A DNA stretch of 64,000 nucleotides, from positions 248,001 through 312,000 of the forward strand of contig NZ_JAKIHN010000003.1 in NCBI RefSeq assembly GCF_021608185.1, written 5' to 3'. This DNA is from Flavobacterium anseongense (lineage in GTDB: Bacteria > Bacteroidota > Bacteroidia > Flavobacteriales > Flavobacteriaceae). Positions 26,917-36,571 of the stretch are shown here, piece by piece. A program made the translations under genes and the position numbers. The notes beneath the pieces were generated by a model. That model was not told the origin of the DNA. It saw only the letters and a program-made list of their open reading frames with translations, and made no database searches. The first letter of the stretch is position 1; the number at the start of each line of letters is the position of its first letter.

Positions 26917-28042
26917 TCAGATATTTTGATTTATTCACGACCGGATTGGCATACATCGCTAAAAAACTTTCTACCATTTGTGGATTGTTTTCATCGATTC
27001 GCATTTCCAATCTTCTTTCAAACAACGACTTTTCGTTTTCCGTATAGAAATTGCTGTATGTATTGGATTTGTTCAGCAAATCGTGGGCAATATAATTGGT
27101 TGGCCACAGTTTATAACTCTGTAAAATAGAGTCATCAATGGCTTGTGCTAATGCCTGAATTTGCTTATTCGAATTATCAAATTCTTCAGCAATTTTATCT
27201 AATTCCGTATTCAAAATATCCCCAACATGAATATGGATGTGTTTCTTTTGACCAATTATTCCACTTAACAACGTAATAAAATCTTCATTTTTTTCCTTGA
27301 TGTAAATCTCATCATTGGCTTCAGCAATTAACTGAGGCATTTTCAAAGCATCTGTCGGATCATATTCATACGAAATCGAAACCGGAACAATTTTTATTTT
27401 CTTAAAATAATCCATCAAATTTGCTTCGTCTGAACCCATTGCCAGCATTTTCAGTACGCCCGAATGTGTTGCGTCGTTCCCGTCTTTGGTTCTTCCTTCG
27501 CGTTGTGCAATCCAAACCGAACGATTTTCCCGTAGCAATAATTGCCCGATGTATTCCGACATCAATTTAGAACTTTCCAACAATTCTCTTGGTGGTAAAC
27601 CACGTTGTACTAAAAAGTTCCTGTTGAGTTTTGATAAGGTTTTCAGGAAAGATTTTTTTACCAAATTATCTCCAATTGCCGATGCAGTCATCACCAATCC
27701 ATGATCAAACAAGGCTACATTCAATAAAGAAGTATCTAAAATAATATCCCGATGATTGGAAATAAAAAGATACGGTGTATGTGGCTCCAACTTTTCAAAA
27801 CCGGAAGTAGTCAATCCTTCGGAGCTTTTCTCCAAAACTTTCTGAATGGATTTATAAATGAAATTGCATTGAAAATCACGAATGGAATGCGTTCTGCTTA
27901 ACTGGCTGCTCCATTCTTCTTCACTCAATTCAGGAAATGTAAACCCCATCAAAGCCTTCATCATCGGATGATTTACTGCGGAACGAATGGCTTCATTGAC
28001 TTCGGCATCGTAAAAAGGACGGATATTGTCAAATTTCTGCAT
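26906..28042 (-). CDS. PlsC/PlsB-type phospholipid acyltransferase
   Basis: The 378-aa protein carries the acyltransferase motif as SNHRDIILD (residues 95-103). A later block, LLRENRSVWIAQREGRTKDGND, corresponds to the EGxR-type substrate-binding motif. The histidine-aspartate spacing is one residue longer than canonical NHx4D if D103 is the catalytic acid. No membrane helix is obvious, so it is probably peripheral. The likely reaction is acylation of glycerol-phosphate or a related lipid, with acceptor unknown. It is coupled to the asparaginase gene downstream. Confidence 0.82.
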   Translation of the reverse strand: MQKFDNIRPFYDAEVNEAIRSAVNHPMMKALMGFTFPELSEEEWSSQLSRTHSIRDFQCNFIYKSIQKVLEKSSEGLTTSGFEKLEPHTPYLFISNHRDIILDTSLLNVALFDHGLVMTASAIGDNLVKKSFLKTLSKLNRNFLVQRGLPPRELLESSKLMSEYIGQLLLRENRSVWIAQREGRTKDGNDATHSGVLKMLAMGSDEANLMDYFKKIKIVPVSISYEYDPTDALKMPQLIAEANDEIYIKEKNEDFITLLSGIIGQKKHIHIHVGDILNTELDKIAEEFDNSNKQIQALAQAIDDSILQSYKLWPTNYIAHDLLNKSNTYSNFYTENEKSLFERRLEMRIDENNPQMVESFLAMYANPVVNKSKYLNAN

Positions 28043-28106
28043 CTTGGCTTACATTTTTGAAAGACAAAAGAACAAAAAAAAAGTCAATTTTGAGTTAATT
28101 TCTAGG

Positions 28107-28877
28107 TTAAATCCCAAAAATAGCTTTAGAGTTTTCGGTCGTTATTCGGGCAATATCTTCAATTGGCAATCGGTATATCGACGCTAATTTTTCGGCAACC
28201 AATTTGGTATAACTGCTCTCGTTTCGTTTGCCTCGAAATGGAACCGGAGCTAAATAAGGCGAATCGGTTTCGAGCACAATGTGTTTCAAATCGATTTCAT
28301 TTAAAAACTGATCAATCTTTCCGTTTTTAAATGTTGCAACTCCACCTATTCCCAATTTCATATTCAAATCTATTGCTCTTTTGGCCTGACCGAAATCACC
28401 AGCAAAGCAATGGAAAATCCCAAATAAATCGGTCGCTTTTTCACTATCCAACACTTCAAAAACTTCATCAAATGCCTCTCGGCAATGGATGTTGATAGCT
28501 AATTTATATTTTTTGGCTAATCTAATTTGATACTGAAAAGCTTCCTGCTGAATTTTCAAAGTGGTTTTGTCCCAATACATATCGACACCAATTTCACCAA
28601 TGGCATAAAACTTTCTTTTTGCCAGTTCGGTTTCAACATGTGCCAATTCTTCTCTATAAGTTTCAGGCTTAACATAGCAAGGATGCAAACCCATCATCAG
28701 AAAAATGTTTTGAGGAAATTGACTCTCTAAATCATACATTTTTTGTGTATAACCCGAATCAATCGACGGAACAAAAAAACGTGAAACTCCGGCATCAATG
28801 GCACGTTGAATCATTTCGGTTCTGTCGTTTTCAAATTCTTCAGAATAAAGATGTGTATGTGTATCGGTTAAAATCAT
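28107..28877 (-). CDS. TatD family metal-dependent deoxyribonuclease
   Basis: The 256-aa TIM-barrel hydrolase shows the family metal ligands: DTHTH at residues 5-9, EIGVD in the middle, HCFAGD, and LETDSPYL near the C-terminus. TatD proteins are 3'-5' DNases implicated in DNA repair and turnover. The length is typical. It is the first gene of the minus-strand unit with the acyltransferase and asparaginase. A one-armed reiterated-word repeat lies just upstream. Confidence 0.93.
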   Translation of the reverse strand: MILTDTHTHLYSEEFENDRTEMIQRAIDAGVSRFFVPSIDSGYTQKMYDLESQFPQNIFLMMGLHPCYVKPETYREELAHVETELAKRKFYAIGEIGVDMYWDKTTLKIQQEAFQYQIRLAKKYKLAINIHCREAFDEVFEVLDSEKATDLFGIFHCFAGDFGQAKRAIDLNMKLGIGGVATFKNGKIDQFLNEIDLKHIVLETDSPYLAPVPFRGKRNESSYTKLVAEKLASIYRLPIEDIARITTENSKAIFGI

Positions 28878-28888
28878 TGGGTAAAAGG

Positions 28889-28920
28889 CACTAAGGTTCT
28901 AAGGCGCTAAGGTACTAAGT
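28889..28920. repeat. Single-armed CTAAGG word repeat
   Basis: Four variants of an 8-10 nt word (CACTAAGGTT, CTAAGGCG, CTAAGGTA, CTAAG) follow one another in the divergent gap between tatD and the aspartic-protease gene. They resemble the G-rich left arm of the inverted-repeat group, but no matching right arm is visible. Confidence 0.55.
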
Positions 28921-28953
28921 TTCTACAGATTTTTATGGTGTTAGATTTTAGAT

Positions 28954-28961
28954 TACATTTG
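28954..28961 (+). promoter_or_regulatory. -7 element TACATTTG for the aspartic-protease gene
   Basis: This is an exact TAnnTTTG match 16 bp before the ATG at 28978, predicting a very short leader. Confidence 0.55.
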
Positions 28962-28977
28962 AAATTCATTTGATTAT

Positions 28978-29415
28978 ATGAAACATCTTCAGGACTTACT
29001 CAAAAAAGAAAAATACAAGAAAATAAATTTTAAGGTTTCTAAAACCCAGCATTTGCTGGTTAAGGCATCTATCAACGGAGTTTCAGGGAATTTTATTTTA
29101 GATACCGGTGCTTCCAACAGTTGTGTTGGTTTTGAAAGTATTGACCGTTTTAATCTCAAAGCAGGAAAATCAAAAACTAAAGCTTCGGGTGCGGGCGCAA
29201 CCGGAATGTTTACGCAACTGGCAAAAAACAATTCACTACAAATTGGTCGTTGGAAAACTACCGAGTTACATTTAGTCATTTTTGATTTGTCGCATGTCAA
29301 TGAGGCGTTGCAACAATACAAAGCCAAACCGGTTCATGGCATTATTGGTGCGGATATTTTATTAGAAGGCAAAGCGATTATTGATTATTACAATCACTGT
29401 TTGTATTTGAAGTAA
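28978..29415 (+). CDS. Retropepsin-like aspartic protease
   Basis: The 145-aa protein has the single-domain clan AA layout. The catalytic motif is FILDTGASNSCV (D42-T43-G44), and the later hydrophobic-hydrophobic-G motif is HGIIGADIL. Such proteins work as homodimers. There is no signal peptide or membrane anchor, so it is probably cytosolic. The substrate is unknown. It is expressed alone from the divergent gap shared with tatD. Confidence 0.85.
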   Translation: MKHLQDLLKKEKYKKINFKVSKTQHLLVKASINGVSGNFILDTGASNSCVGFESIDRFNLKAGKSKTKASGAGATGMFTQLAKNNSLQIGRWKTTELHLVIFDLSHVNEALQQYKAKPVHGIIGADILLEGKAIIDYYNHCLYLK

Positions 29416-29499
29416 ACTATTATATTTTTTTATTGCATTCGTAAGCAACCAATTACAAATTTCAACGTCCTCATAGCAATATTAACAAATATACAAACC

Positions 29500-30429
29500 A
29501 TGAAAAAATCAGCCTTATTCTTATTTCTAGCCTCTTTTTTATTTGTTTCCTGTAGTGATAATGAAAACGAAAACGTTGTGGTGGGAGACACAATTTCAAC
29601 AGAATTGAAAAATTTATTCAGTCAAAATACCGATAATTTGATTCAAACTTTTCACATGAATGCTTCAGATAATTCCATAGTATTTACATCGCCTAATGGC
29701 GTTGCTTTGACAATTGACCGTTCGTGTTTGAGAAAAAATGGAGCAGCTGTTACCGGTATTGTCGATTTCGAATACATTGAAATTTTTGATAAGGGAACTA
29801 TGTTAGTGACCAATAAAACTACTTTAGGGCTGGTGGGCACTGAAAAACATTTATTGACTTCTGGTGGTGAGTTTTATATTAATGCTACTCAAGGTGGAGA
29901 GCAACTTACAATGACATGCAGCATGTTTTTAAATGTCCCAACTTCAATCACAGGCGGGACAGATAATAATATGAATGGTTTTACAGGTGATGAAGATGCT
30001 AATGGTAATATTTTTTGGAGTAACTCGACAAGCAATGAATTTTGGGCTTCAAATTTAAGTCCTGCAGCTGCTGAAACCTACAACACATTTGTTGGTGAAT
30101 TTGGCTGGTTTAATTGTGATAGATTTTTGAATTACCCTGGTGCTAAAACGAAAATAACAGCATATGTTCCTCAGGAATATGGTAACGGAAACAGCTTGAT
30201 GTTTCTAGCGGCAAAGGATTTTCCAAACTCTCTGGGACAAACATCCGGGACTTACCCAATAGGTTTAGAATGCAGCTTAATTTTTGTGGCTGAAGAAAAT
30301 GGAAGTATCAGATATGCCATCAAACAGAATATCGTTCTCACAGCTAATCATCAGGTTACTTTTGAGTCTTCCGAAATGGCAACGGCAACAACTGCAGAAA
30401 TGGTAACGATAATTAATGCATTGCAATAA
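29500..30429 (+). CDS. Putative lipoprotein of unknown function
   Basis: The 309-aa protein starts with a lipoprotein signal (LFVSCSD, lipobox cysteine about residue 19) and a short Asp/Glu/Asn-rich segment after the cysteine. In Bacteroidota such a segment often accompanies surface export of lipoproteins. The mature part looks all-beta, with DRSCLRKNGAAVTGIVDFEYIEIFDKGTML resembling domains of Bacteroidota cell-surface lipoproteins. No enzyme motif is seen. Its stop directly adjoins the stop of the convergent MFS gene. Confidence 0.75.
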   Translation: MKKSALFLFLASFLFVSCSDNENENVVVGDTISTELKNLFSQNTDNLIQTFHMNASDNSIVFTSPNGVALTIDRSCLRKNGAAVTGIVDFEYIEIFDKGTMLVTNKTTLGLVGTEKHLLTSGGEFYINATQGGEQLTMTCSMFLNVPTSITGGTDNNMNGFTGDEDANGNIFWSNSTSNEFWASNLSPAAAETYNTFVGEFGWFNCDRFLNYPGAKTKITAYVPQEYGNGNSLMFLAAKDFPNSLGQTSGTYPIGLECSLIFVAEENGSIRYAIKQNIVLTANHQVTFESSEMATATTAEMVTIINALQ

Positions 30430-31689
30430 TTATTCTAAGTTTTCAGTACTAAAGTCATCAACAACCTTGATGACTTTTTTGTTTGAATGTAAAGTGTAAA
30501 AAGCAATAATCGTACTCAATAACATCAAAAATCCTCCTAAAAGAAATGGAGCTCCGGGTAGTTGAAATGGTGCTTCTTTATGGGTAAAGAAATAAAAAGT
30601 ATTAGTCATCATTGGCGGTCCAATAATAGCTGAAGCACTCATCAAACTTGCCAAGGTTCCCTGAATTTCACCTTGCTCATTCGCTGGTATATGACCCGAT
30701 ATTTCTGATTGTAAAGCTGGTCCGGCAATTCCGCCAAGACAATACGGAATTAAAAACACAAACATCATCCAGCTTTGTGTTGCAAAAGCAAAGAGCAACA
30801 TTCCGGCTGTGTATAAACTCAACCCAATATAAATACTTTTTTGGTTTCCAAATTTCGGGCTTGTCCAACGAATTAATCCACCTTGCACAAGACCAACTAA
30901 AAGTCCAACGACGCCAAGAGAAATTCCAACCATTTTTTCATCCCAATTGAAACGGTACATCGTGAAGAAACTCCAGTTGCTGTGAACCGCATGCGAGCCA
31001 ACATACAAAAGGAAAATGGCTAAAATCAAACCAATTAAAGATGGATATTTTTTTAATCTTGTCAAAGCCGTAATCGGATTGGCGCGTTTCCATTCGAATT
31101 CTCTTCTGTTCTTTTTAGGTAAGGATTCAGGCAAAATAAAATAGCCGTAAAGAAAGTTAAGCAGGCACAAAATCGCAGCCGCATAAAACGGAACTCTCGA
31201 ACCAAATTGCCCGAGTAATCCGCCAATTACCGGCCCAATTATAAAGCCCAAACCAAATGCGGCACCAATCATTCCGAAATTTTTCGCTCTGTTTTCGGGT
31301 GTACTAACATCAGCAATATAGGCCGAAGCCGTTGTAATACTCGCTCCTGTCAAACCTGCAATAATTCTTCCGATAAACAGCCATGTAATTGTTGGTGAAA
31401 AAGCCAGCAAAAGATAATCCAGCGCAAAAGCAAAAAGCGAGATAAGGATAATTGGTCGTCTCCCAAATTTGTCGCTCAGGTTTCCAATTAACGGCGCACA
31501 AACAAACTGTGTAATCGCATACGCAAAAGTCAACCAACCACCATATTTTGCCGCTTCACTAATATCGCCTTGAATAAGTTCGGCAATCAACTTTGGGATT
31601 ACCGGAATGATAATTCCCCAACCGGTAATATCAATAAGCATCGTGATAAAAATAAATCCTATCGCAGCTTCTTTTTGGTTTTTCTTCAT
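30430..31689 (-). CDS. MFS transporter of the TCR/Tet (DHA1) type
   Basis: The 419-aa protein has 12 hydrophobic helices. The loop 2-3 motif A is [15 protein letters not shown], and the helix 4-5 region [46 protein letters not shown] is typical of TCR/Tet family proton-driven drug exporters. Bacteroidota chromosomes carry such genes without proven tetracycline resistance, so resistance should not be inferred. The leader matches that of the tetR gene at 38.7 kb almost base for base. The gene is divergent from a lipoprotein gene. Confidence 0.85.
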   Translation of the reverse strand: MKKNQKEAAIGFIFITMLIDITGWGIIIPVIPKLIAELIQGDISEAAKYGGWLTFAYAITQFVCAPLIGNLSDKFGRRPIILISLFAFALDYLLLAFSPTITWLFIGRIIAGLTGASITTASAYIADVSTPENRAKNFGMIGAAFGLGFIIGPVIGGLLGQFGSRVPFYAAAILCLLNFLYGYFILPESLPKKNRREFEWKRANPITALTRLKKYPSLIGLILAIFLLYVGSHAVHSNWSFFTMYRFNWDEKMVGISLGVVGLLVGLVQGGLIRWTSPKFGNQKSIYIGLSLYTAGMLLFAFATQSWMMFVFLIPYCLGGIAGPALQSEISGHIPANEQGEIQGTLASLMSASAIIGPPMMTNTFYFFTHKEAPFQLPGAPFLLGGFLMLLSTIIAFYTLHSNKKVIKVVDDFSTENLE

Positions 31690-31731
31690 TTATGCTGAAT
31701 TTATTTACTTAGTCAGTTCGCTTTGCTCGAG
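31690..31731 (-). promoter_or_regulatory. Start-codon-abutting leader shared with tetR
   Basis: In the gene sense this reads CGAGCAAAGCGAACTGAC, then two variable bases, then AAGTAAATAAATTCAGCATAA, ending at the ATG. The same sequence with three or four changes precedes tetR (38680-38720). The 3' half also precedes the DUF3098 gene. Confidence 0.65.
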
Positions 31732-31858
31732 TTAGTATCACTATAAGTTTAGTTTTTGGGCGTTACCTCGTTCCAAAAAACGAGGTCGGGCTTTTGTCTC
31801 GTCCAAAGACGAGACTCCAATACCTAACGCAGAATCCACACGAGTGTAGCGAACTGGC
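31711..31858. repeat. Composite palindromic element between the MFS and lipoprotein genes
   Basis: The outer inverted arms are CAGTTCGCTTTGCTCG (31714-31729) and its imperfect complement CGAGTGTAGCGAACTG (31841-31856). Inside lie two perfect 8-bp hairpins: ACCTCGTT/AACGAGGT (31755-31776) and GTCTCGTC/GACGAGAC (31796-31815). The left arm is part of the MFS leader. Confidence 0.6.
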
Positions 31859-31908
31859 ATTGCAAATAAACGAAAAATCCCGCTTCAATAATCAACAACA
31901 TTTTTATT

Positions 31909-31916
31909 TATATTTG
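31909..31916 (+). promoter_or_regulatory. -7 element TATATTTG for the lipoprotein gene
   Basis: This is an exact TAnnTTTG match 20 bp before the ATG at 31936. Confidence 0.55.
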
Positions 31917-31935
31917 AGAAATCTTAGAAATAATT

Positions 31936-32364
31936 ATGAAAAAAATAGTTTTATTCATTTCGATAGTTGCATTGGCTGTTTCATTAAATTCCTGTTCGAG
32001 TGATGGCAGTGGCAACGGTGATACCGTTAGTTTCAAAGTGAACGGTGTTCAGAAAAACTTTAACGTTAATACCGAAGAGGATACAGGATATCTTTTTGTT
32101 ACTGGTCATGGCACGGCAGATAACTCTAATGAATCAATAGAGCTTTCTATTTATCCTGCCAGTGATTCAAATGTAAATCCAATAGAGCATTTCTATTACA
32201 GCAAACCAGACGAAGTGAATGGCTCTTACATAATCATTTCCAATTTGACATCAAGGACTTCGCACTCAGCAAGTGGAACTTTTTCAGGAAGCATAACAGG
32301 TTCTAGCAATAGCGAAGACTTAATTATAACAGAAGGAATATTTTCCTTAAGTGCCAATAGGTAA
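31936..32364 (+). CDS. Putative small lipoprotein
   Basis: The 142-aa product has a lipoprotein signal peptide with the lipobox at LNSCSSDGSG (cysteine about residue 20). A Gly/Ser/Asp-rich linker and a short beta-rich domain follow. It resembles the many small Bacteroidota surface lipoproteins with no known function. It has its own promoter and a strong terminator, so it is probably monocistronic. Confidence 0.75.
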   Translation: MKKIVLFISIVALAVSLNSCSSDGSGNGDTVSFKVNGVQKNFNVNTEEDTGYLFVTGHGTADNSNESIELSIYPASDSNVNPIEHFYYSKPDEVNGSYIIISNLTSRTSHSASGTFSGSITGSSNSEDLIITEGIFSLSANR

Positions 32365-32370
32365 AATAAA

Positions 32371-32400
32371 AAAATCCCGCTTCAAAATAAAGCGGGATTT
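32371..32400 (+). terminator. Terminator between the lipoprotein gene and sucB
   Basis: AAATCCCGCTT, a short loop and AAGCGGGATTT form a perfect 11-bp stem, flanked by an A-run upstream and T at its end. It can serve both convergent transcripts. Confidence 0.8.
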
Positions 32401-32411
32401 ACATATATAGG

Positions 32412-32427
32412 CGCCTCATCCGAGGCG
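32412..32427. repeat. Small GC hairpin CGCCTC-ATCC-GAGGCG
   Basis: A perfect 6-bp stem with a 4-nt loop lies between the terminator and the sucB stop codon. It stands out as GC-rich in AT-rich surroundings and may be a second stop signal or a REP-like remnant. Confidence 0.5.
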
Positions 32428-32436
32428 GAATAAATC

Positions 32437-33660
32437 CTAAAGCTCTAACGCTTTTTTAGGATTGTTATCCATTAAAATTTCTATCGGGTTTTCTAATGCT
32501 TCTTTTACAGCAACCAAGAATCCAACTGACTCACGTCCGTCGATGATTCTGTGGTCATAAGAAAGTGCTACGAACATTACCGGTGCGATAACGATTTGAC
32601 CATTTTTTACAATCGCTCTTTCTACTACATTGTGCATTCCAAGAATTCCTGATTGTGGTGGATTAATGATTGGTGTACTCAACATACTTCCGAAAACACC
32701 TCCGTTTGAAATGGTGAATGTTCCGCCTGTCATTTCATCAACAGTGATTTGACCGTCACGGGCACGAATCGCCAATCTTTTGATTTCAGCTTCTACACCA
32801 CGGAACGATAATAATTCTGCATTTCTCATTACCGGAACCATTAATCCTTTTGGACCGGATACCGCCACAGAAATATCGCAGAAATTGTATGCTATTTTCT
32901 CCTGACCATCAATCATTGAGTTTACATCAGGATATAGTTGTAACGCTCTGGTTACTGCTTTTGTGAAGAACGACATGAAGCCCAATCCTAAACCGTGTTT
33001 GGCTTTGAATTCTTCTTTGTATTGTTCACGTAAAGCGTAGATTGCTGTCATATCTACTTCGTTGAACGTTGTCAACATCGCAGTTTCGTTTTTCGCAGAA
33101 ACTAATCTTTCCGCTACTTTACGACGCAACATCGATAATTTTGTTCTTTCTGAACCACGGTTTCCACCGGTTGGTGTTCCCATTGATGGCACAGCATTTA
33201 CAGCATCATCTTTGGTGATTCTTCCGTCTCTTCCTGTTCCGATAACATCAGATGGTTGAATGCTTTTCTCGTCTAATATCTTTTTAGCCGCCGGTGATGG
33301 TGCCTGAGCTGCATATGTTTTTGCTGCAACCGGAGCTGCCTTTACTTCTTCTTTCTTTGGTGCTTCTGCAACTGGTGCTGCTTTTGTTTCCTCTTTTGCT
33401 GGTGCAGAACCACTTGGTTTTGCTGCGCTTGTATCGATTAAGCACACAACAGAACCTACGGCAACTGCATCGCCTTCTTCTGCTTTAAGTGTGATTGTTC
33501 CGCTCGCTTCTGCTGGTAATTCTAATGTTGCTTTATCGGAATCAACCTCAGCAATCGCTTGGTCTTTTTCTACATAATCGCCGTCTTTTACTAACCAAGT
33601 TGCAATTTCAACTTCTTTTATCGATTCTCCCGGTGAAGGGACTTTCATTTCTAAAATCAT
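32437..33660 (-). CDS. sucB: 2-oxoglutarate dehydrogenase E2 (dihydrolipoyl succinyltransferase)
   Basis: This TCA-cycle enzyme transfers the succinyl group from E1 to CoA. The 407-aa protein has an N-terminal lipoyl domain with the lipoylated lysine in DSDKATLE (K43). An Ala/Pro/Lys-rich flexible linker (about residues 80-120) and the E3/E1-binding domain (SPAAKKILDEKSIQPSDVIGTGRDGRITKDD) follow. The catalytic domain ends in the active-site motif SYDHRIIDGRES (H370, D374). It lies 100 bp after sucA in the same direction. The gap contains a copy of the 3'-flank repeat. Confidence 0.96.
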   Translation of the reverse strand: MILEMKVPSPGESIKEVEIATWLVKDGDYVEKDQAIAEVDSDKATLELPAEASGTITLKAEEGDAVAVGSVVCLIDTSAAKPSGSAPAKEETKAAPVAEAPKKEEVKAAPVAAKTYAAQAPSPAAKKILDEKSIQPSDVIGTGRDGRITKDDAVNAVPSMGTPTGGNRGSERTKLSMLRRKVAERLVSAKNETAMLTTFNEVDMTAIYALREQYKEEFKAKHGLGLGFMSFFTKAVTRALQLYPDVNSMIDGQEKIAYNFCDISVAVSGPKGLMVPVMRNAELLSFRGVEAEIKRLAIRARDGQITVDEMTGGTFTISNGGVFGSMLSTPIINPPQSGILGMHNVVERAIVKNGQIVIAPVMFVALSYDHRIIDGRESVGFLVAVKEALENPIEILMDNNPKKALEL

Positions 33661-33695
33661 CTCTTATAATTTTATAGTGTTGTTTTATATTTTTT

Positions 33696-33754
33696 CTAGC
33701 CCGGATTGGAACGGCATCCTTTTGCGAAGCAAAAGATACAGTGGAAAGCCGGAT
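33696..33754 (-). repeat. 3'-flank repeat, copy 2 of 3, between sucA and sucB
   Basis: In the operon sense it begins AATCCGGCTTTCC and ends CCAATCCGGGCTA. The interior hairpin is CTTTTGC-TTC-GCAAAAG (7 bp). It starts 6 nt after the sucA stop. It shares ends with the copies at 1512-1557 and 63351-63396 but has a longer and unrelated inner stem. Confidence 0.75.
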
Positions 33755-33760
33755 TAGCTT

Positions 33761-36532
33761 CTAACGAAATAAATTTTTATCAAATACCATTCTGATAGCA
33801 TCCGCATGACGTCTTCTGTCTCTGGTATGACTTCCTGCTGCAGGCGCTGAATATGCTTTAAGCGAAGCCAATCGCCATGGCACTAAATCGAAATTCATCA
33901 GCATATAACTGTAAGCTCCCATGTTTTTTGGCTCTTCCTGTGCCCAAACGAAATCGTCGGCATTTGGATAACTTGCAATAATTGCTTTCAACTGCTCTAC
34001 AGGCAACGGGAACAATTGTTCTATACGAACCAAAGCTACATCATTTCTGCCTAAATTTTCTCTTTCGGCAAGAATCTCGTAATAGAATTTTCCTGTGCAG
34101 AAAACTACTGTTTTTACTTTTTTCTTGTCAACCGAATTATCATCAATCGTTTCCTGAAAACTGCCTTTGTACAATTCCTCACGAGTGGAAACGCACATCG
34201 GATGACGCAGCAAACTTTTTGGTGTAAACACAACAAGCGGTTTACGGAATTTGGTCTTCATTTGACGACGCAACAAGTGGAAGAAATTCGCAGGTGTTGT
34301 ACAATCGGCTACATACATATTGTGACGGGCACAAAGTTGTAAATAACGTTCCATACGTGCCGAAGAGTGCTCTGCTCCTTGTCCTTCGTATCCATGCGGT
34401 AACAAAAGAACGATACCGTTTTGGTTGTTCCATTTGTCTTCACCACATGAAATATATTGGTCGATCATGATTTGAGCTCCGTTAGAGAAATCCCCAAATT
34501 GTGCTTCCCAAATCGTCAACGCATTTGGATTTGTCAAGGCATAACCGTAATCAAATCCTAAAACACCATATTCTGAAAGGAAGGAATTGAAAATGTTGAA
34601 CTTTCCTTTTTTATTTTTTAAAGTATCCAAAAGCACTACTTCTTCCTCGCTGTCTTCTACTTTTACAACCGCATGACGATGCGAGAATGTTCCTCTTTCA
34701 ACGTCTTGTCCTGAAACACGAACATCATAACCTTCGGTCAATAATGAACCGTAAGCCAAAGTTTCTGCTGTTCCCCAATCGATAGTATCATTATCGTAAC
34801 CTGTTTTTCTGTCGGTAACGATTTTGGTAATTTTGCTGATAAATTTTTTATCAGATGGCAAGGTGGAAACCGAAACGATGATTTCATCTAATTTCTTTTT
34901 GTCAAAAGTGGTATCGACTTTTTTCAGCATTTCATCATTCGAAACCTGAACATAGCCTTTCCATTCGTCCTGCAAAAAGGGCTTGATGATAGTCAAATTC
35001 TTTTTACGTGACGCTTGCAGATTTTCATCTAATTTGTCTTTGTAATCGTTCTCTATTTTGGTCACATAAGCGGCATCAATAATTCCGGCTGTGATTAATT
35101 TTTCAGAGTAAATATCTCTTGGATTTCTATGTTTTGCAATGATTTTGTATAAAACCGGTTGCGTAAAACGCGGTTCATCACCTTCGTTGTGACCATATTT
35201 TCTATAGCCTAACAAATCGATAAACACATCGCGGCCAAACTGCATTCTGAAATCTAACGCAAAAAGCATAGCATGAACAACAGCTTCCGCATCATCCGAA
35301 TTCACATGAAGTACAGGTGACAGAGTTACTTTGGCCACATCCGTACAATAGGTTGACGAACGTGCGTCTAGATAATTAGTCGTAAATCCAACTTGGTTAT
35401 TGATAACGATATGAATAGTTCCTCCGGTTTTGTATCCGTCAAGTTGTGCCATTTGCACAATTTCGTAAACGATTCCTTGTCCGGCAACTGCGGCATCACC
35501 GTGAACGGCAATTGGCAATACTTTTGAGAAATCATCCGGGAAATATTTGTCTTGTTTGGCGCGGGTAATTCCTTCAATAACGGCTCCAACCGTTTCTAAG
35601 TGGGAAGGATTTGGTGCCAAATTGATATTGATTTTTTTCCCTGATTTTGTTTTTCTTTCCGATGTTAACCCTAAATGGTATTTAACGTCACCATCGAAAT
35701 ATTCTTTATCGTAATCTTTCCCGTCAAACTCTGAGAAGATATCCTGAGTGGCTTTTCCGAAAATATTTGCAAGGATATTCAATCTTCCACGGTGAGCCAT
35801 TCCCATTACGAATTGCTCCACACCTTTTTCGGCAGCGGCTTCAATAAGCGCATCTAATGCCGGAATAATGCTTTCGCCACCTTCGAGCGAGAATCGTTTT
35901 TGACCTACATATTTTGTGTGCAAAAAGTTCTCAAAAGAAACTGCCTCATTTAGTTTTCCTAAAATGTGTTTCTTTTGATCGGCATCAAAATTTGGTTGAT
36001 TGTCGTTAATGTTTATTCTGTCTTGAATCCATTGAATAATCTTTGGATTTCTCATGTACATGTATTCGATACCAATGTGTTGGCAATAGACGTTTTTCAG
36101 ATGGTTCAGGATTTCCTGAAGCGTAGCCGGTTTGTGTCCCAAAATTTTGGCGGCATCAAAAACCGTATTTAAATCGGCTGAAGACAACCCGAAATTTTCG
36201 ATATCTAATGATGGCGTAGAAGTTCTTCGGGTACGAACCGGATTGGTTTCAGTAAAAAGATGTCCACGAGTTCTGTAGCCGTCGATTAATTTCAATACGT
36301 TAAACTCTTTCTGAAGTTTGTCTGAAACCTGTCCGTTCTGAGGAACATTGGCAGCATAATTGGCCAAGTCAGCTACAGCGCTTTCTTCATTAAAAGTCGC
36401 CATTCCAAAGTCGAAGCCTTGAAAAAAGGCTCTCCAACTTGGCTCAACGCTATCTGGGTTTTGAAGGTATTGTTCGTATAAATCGGCGAAAAATTCGGTA
36501 TGTGCTGCGTTTAAAAAGGAAAACCTATCCAT
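33761..36532 (-). CDS. sucA: 2-oxoglutarate dehydrogenase E1 component
   Basis: This thiamine-diphosphate enzyme decarboxylates 2-oxoglutarate and loads succinyl onto the E2 lipoyl group. The 923-aa sequence shows FVMGMAHRGRLNILANIFGK and the ThDP-binding HGDAAVAGQGIVYE...IVINNQVGFTT. In the transketolase-like second half it has LLLPHGYEGQGAEHSSARMERYLQL. The N-terminal segment FLNAAHTEFFADLYEQYLQNPDSVEPSW is the usual SucA start. It heads a sucA-sucB operon. The E3 gene (lpd) is not in the window. Confidence 0.97.
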   Translation of the reverse strand: MDRFSFLNAAHTEFFADLYEQYLQNPDSVEPSWRAFFQGFDFGMATFNEESAVADLANYAANVPQNGQVSDKLQKEFNVLKLIDGYRTRGHLFTETNPVRTRRTSTPSLDIENFGLSSADLNTVFDAAKILGHKPATLQEILNHLKNVYCQHIGIEYMYMRNPKIIQWIQDRININDNQPNFDADQKKHILGKLNEAVSFENFLHTKYVGQKRFSLEGGESIIPALDALIEAAAEKGVEQFVMGMAHRGRLNILANIFGKATQDIFSEFDGKDYDKEYFDGDVKYHLGLTSERKTKSGKKININLAPNPSHLETVGAVIEGITRAKQDKYFPDDFSKVLPIAVHGDAAVAGQGIVYEIVQMAQLDGYKTGGTIHIVINNQVGFTTNYLDARSSTYCTDVAKVTLSPVLHVNSDDAEAVVHAMLFALDFRMQFGRDVFIDLLGYRKYGHNEGDEPRFTQPVLYKIIAKHRNPRDIYSEKLITAGIIDAAYVTKIENDYKDKLDENLQASRKKNLTIIKPFLQDEWKGYVQVSNDEMLKKVDTTFDKKKLDEIIVSVSTLPSDKKFISKITKIVTDRKTGYDNDTIDWGTAETLAYGSLLTEGYDVRVSGQDVERGTFSHRHAVVKVEDSEEEVVLLDTLKNKKGKFNIFNSFLSEYGVLGFDYGYALTNPNALTIWEAQFGDFSNGAQIMIDQYISCGEDKWNNQNGIVLLLPHGYEGQGAEHSSARMERYLQLCARHNMYVADCTTPANFFHLLRRQMKTKFRKPLVVFTPKSLLRHPMCVSTREELYKGSFQETIDDNSVDKKKVKTVVFCTGKFYYEILAERENLGRNDVALVRIEQLFPLPVEQLKAIIASYPNADDFVWAQEEPKNMGAYSYMLMNFDLVPWRLASLKAYSAPAAGSHTRDRRRHADAIRMVFDKNLFR

Positions 36533-36571
36533 AAAATATAATTGAATGTCCTGATTTGTAAATTAGTTTGG

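Noticed and set aside
30430..31689. Tetracycline-resistance gene call for the MFS transporter
   Set aside because: Motifs show only TCR/Tet-type membership; the chromosomal setting gives no evidence of resistance.
31711..31858. Possible integron attC site, because of a GTTA...TAAC-like arrangement
   Set aside because: The left core does not fit GTTRRRY, no integron integrase is near, and the outer arms match a gene-leader repeat instead.
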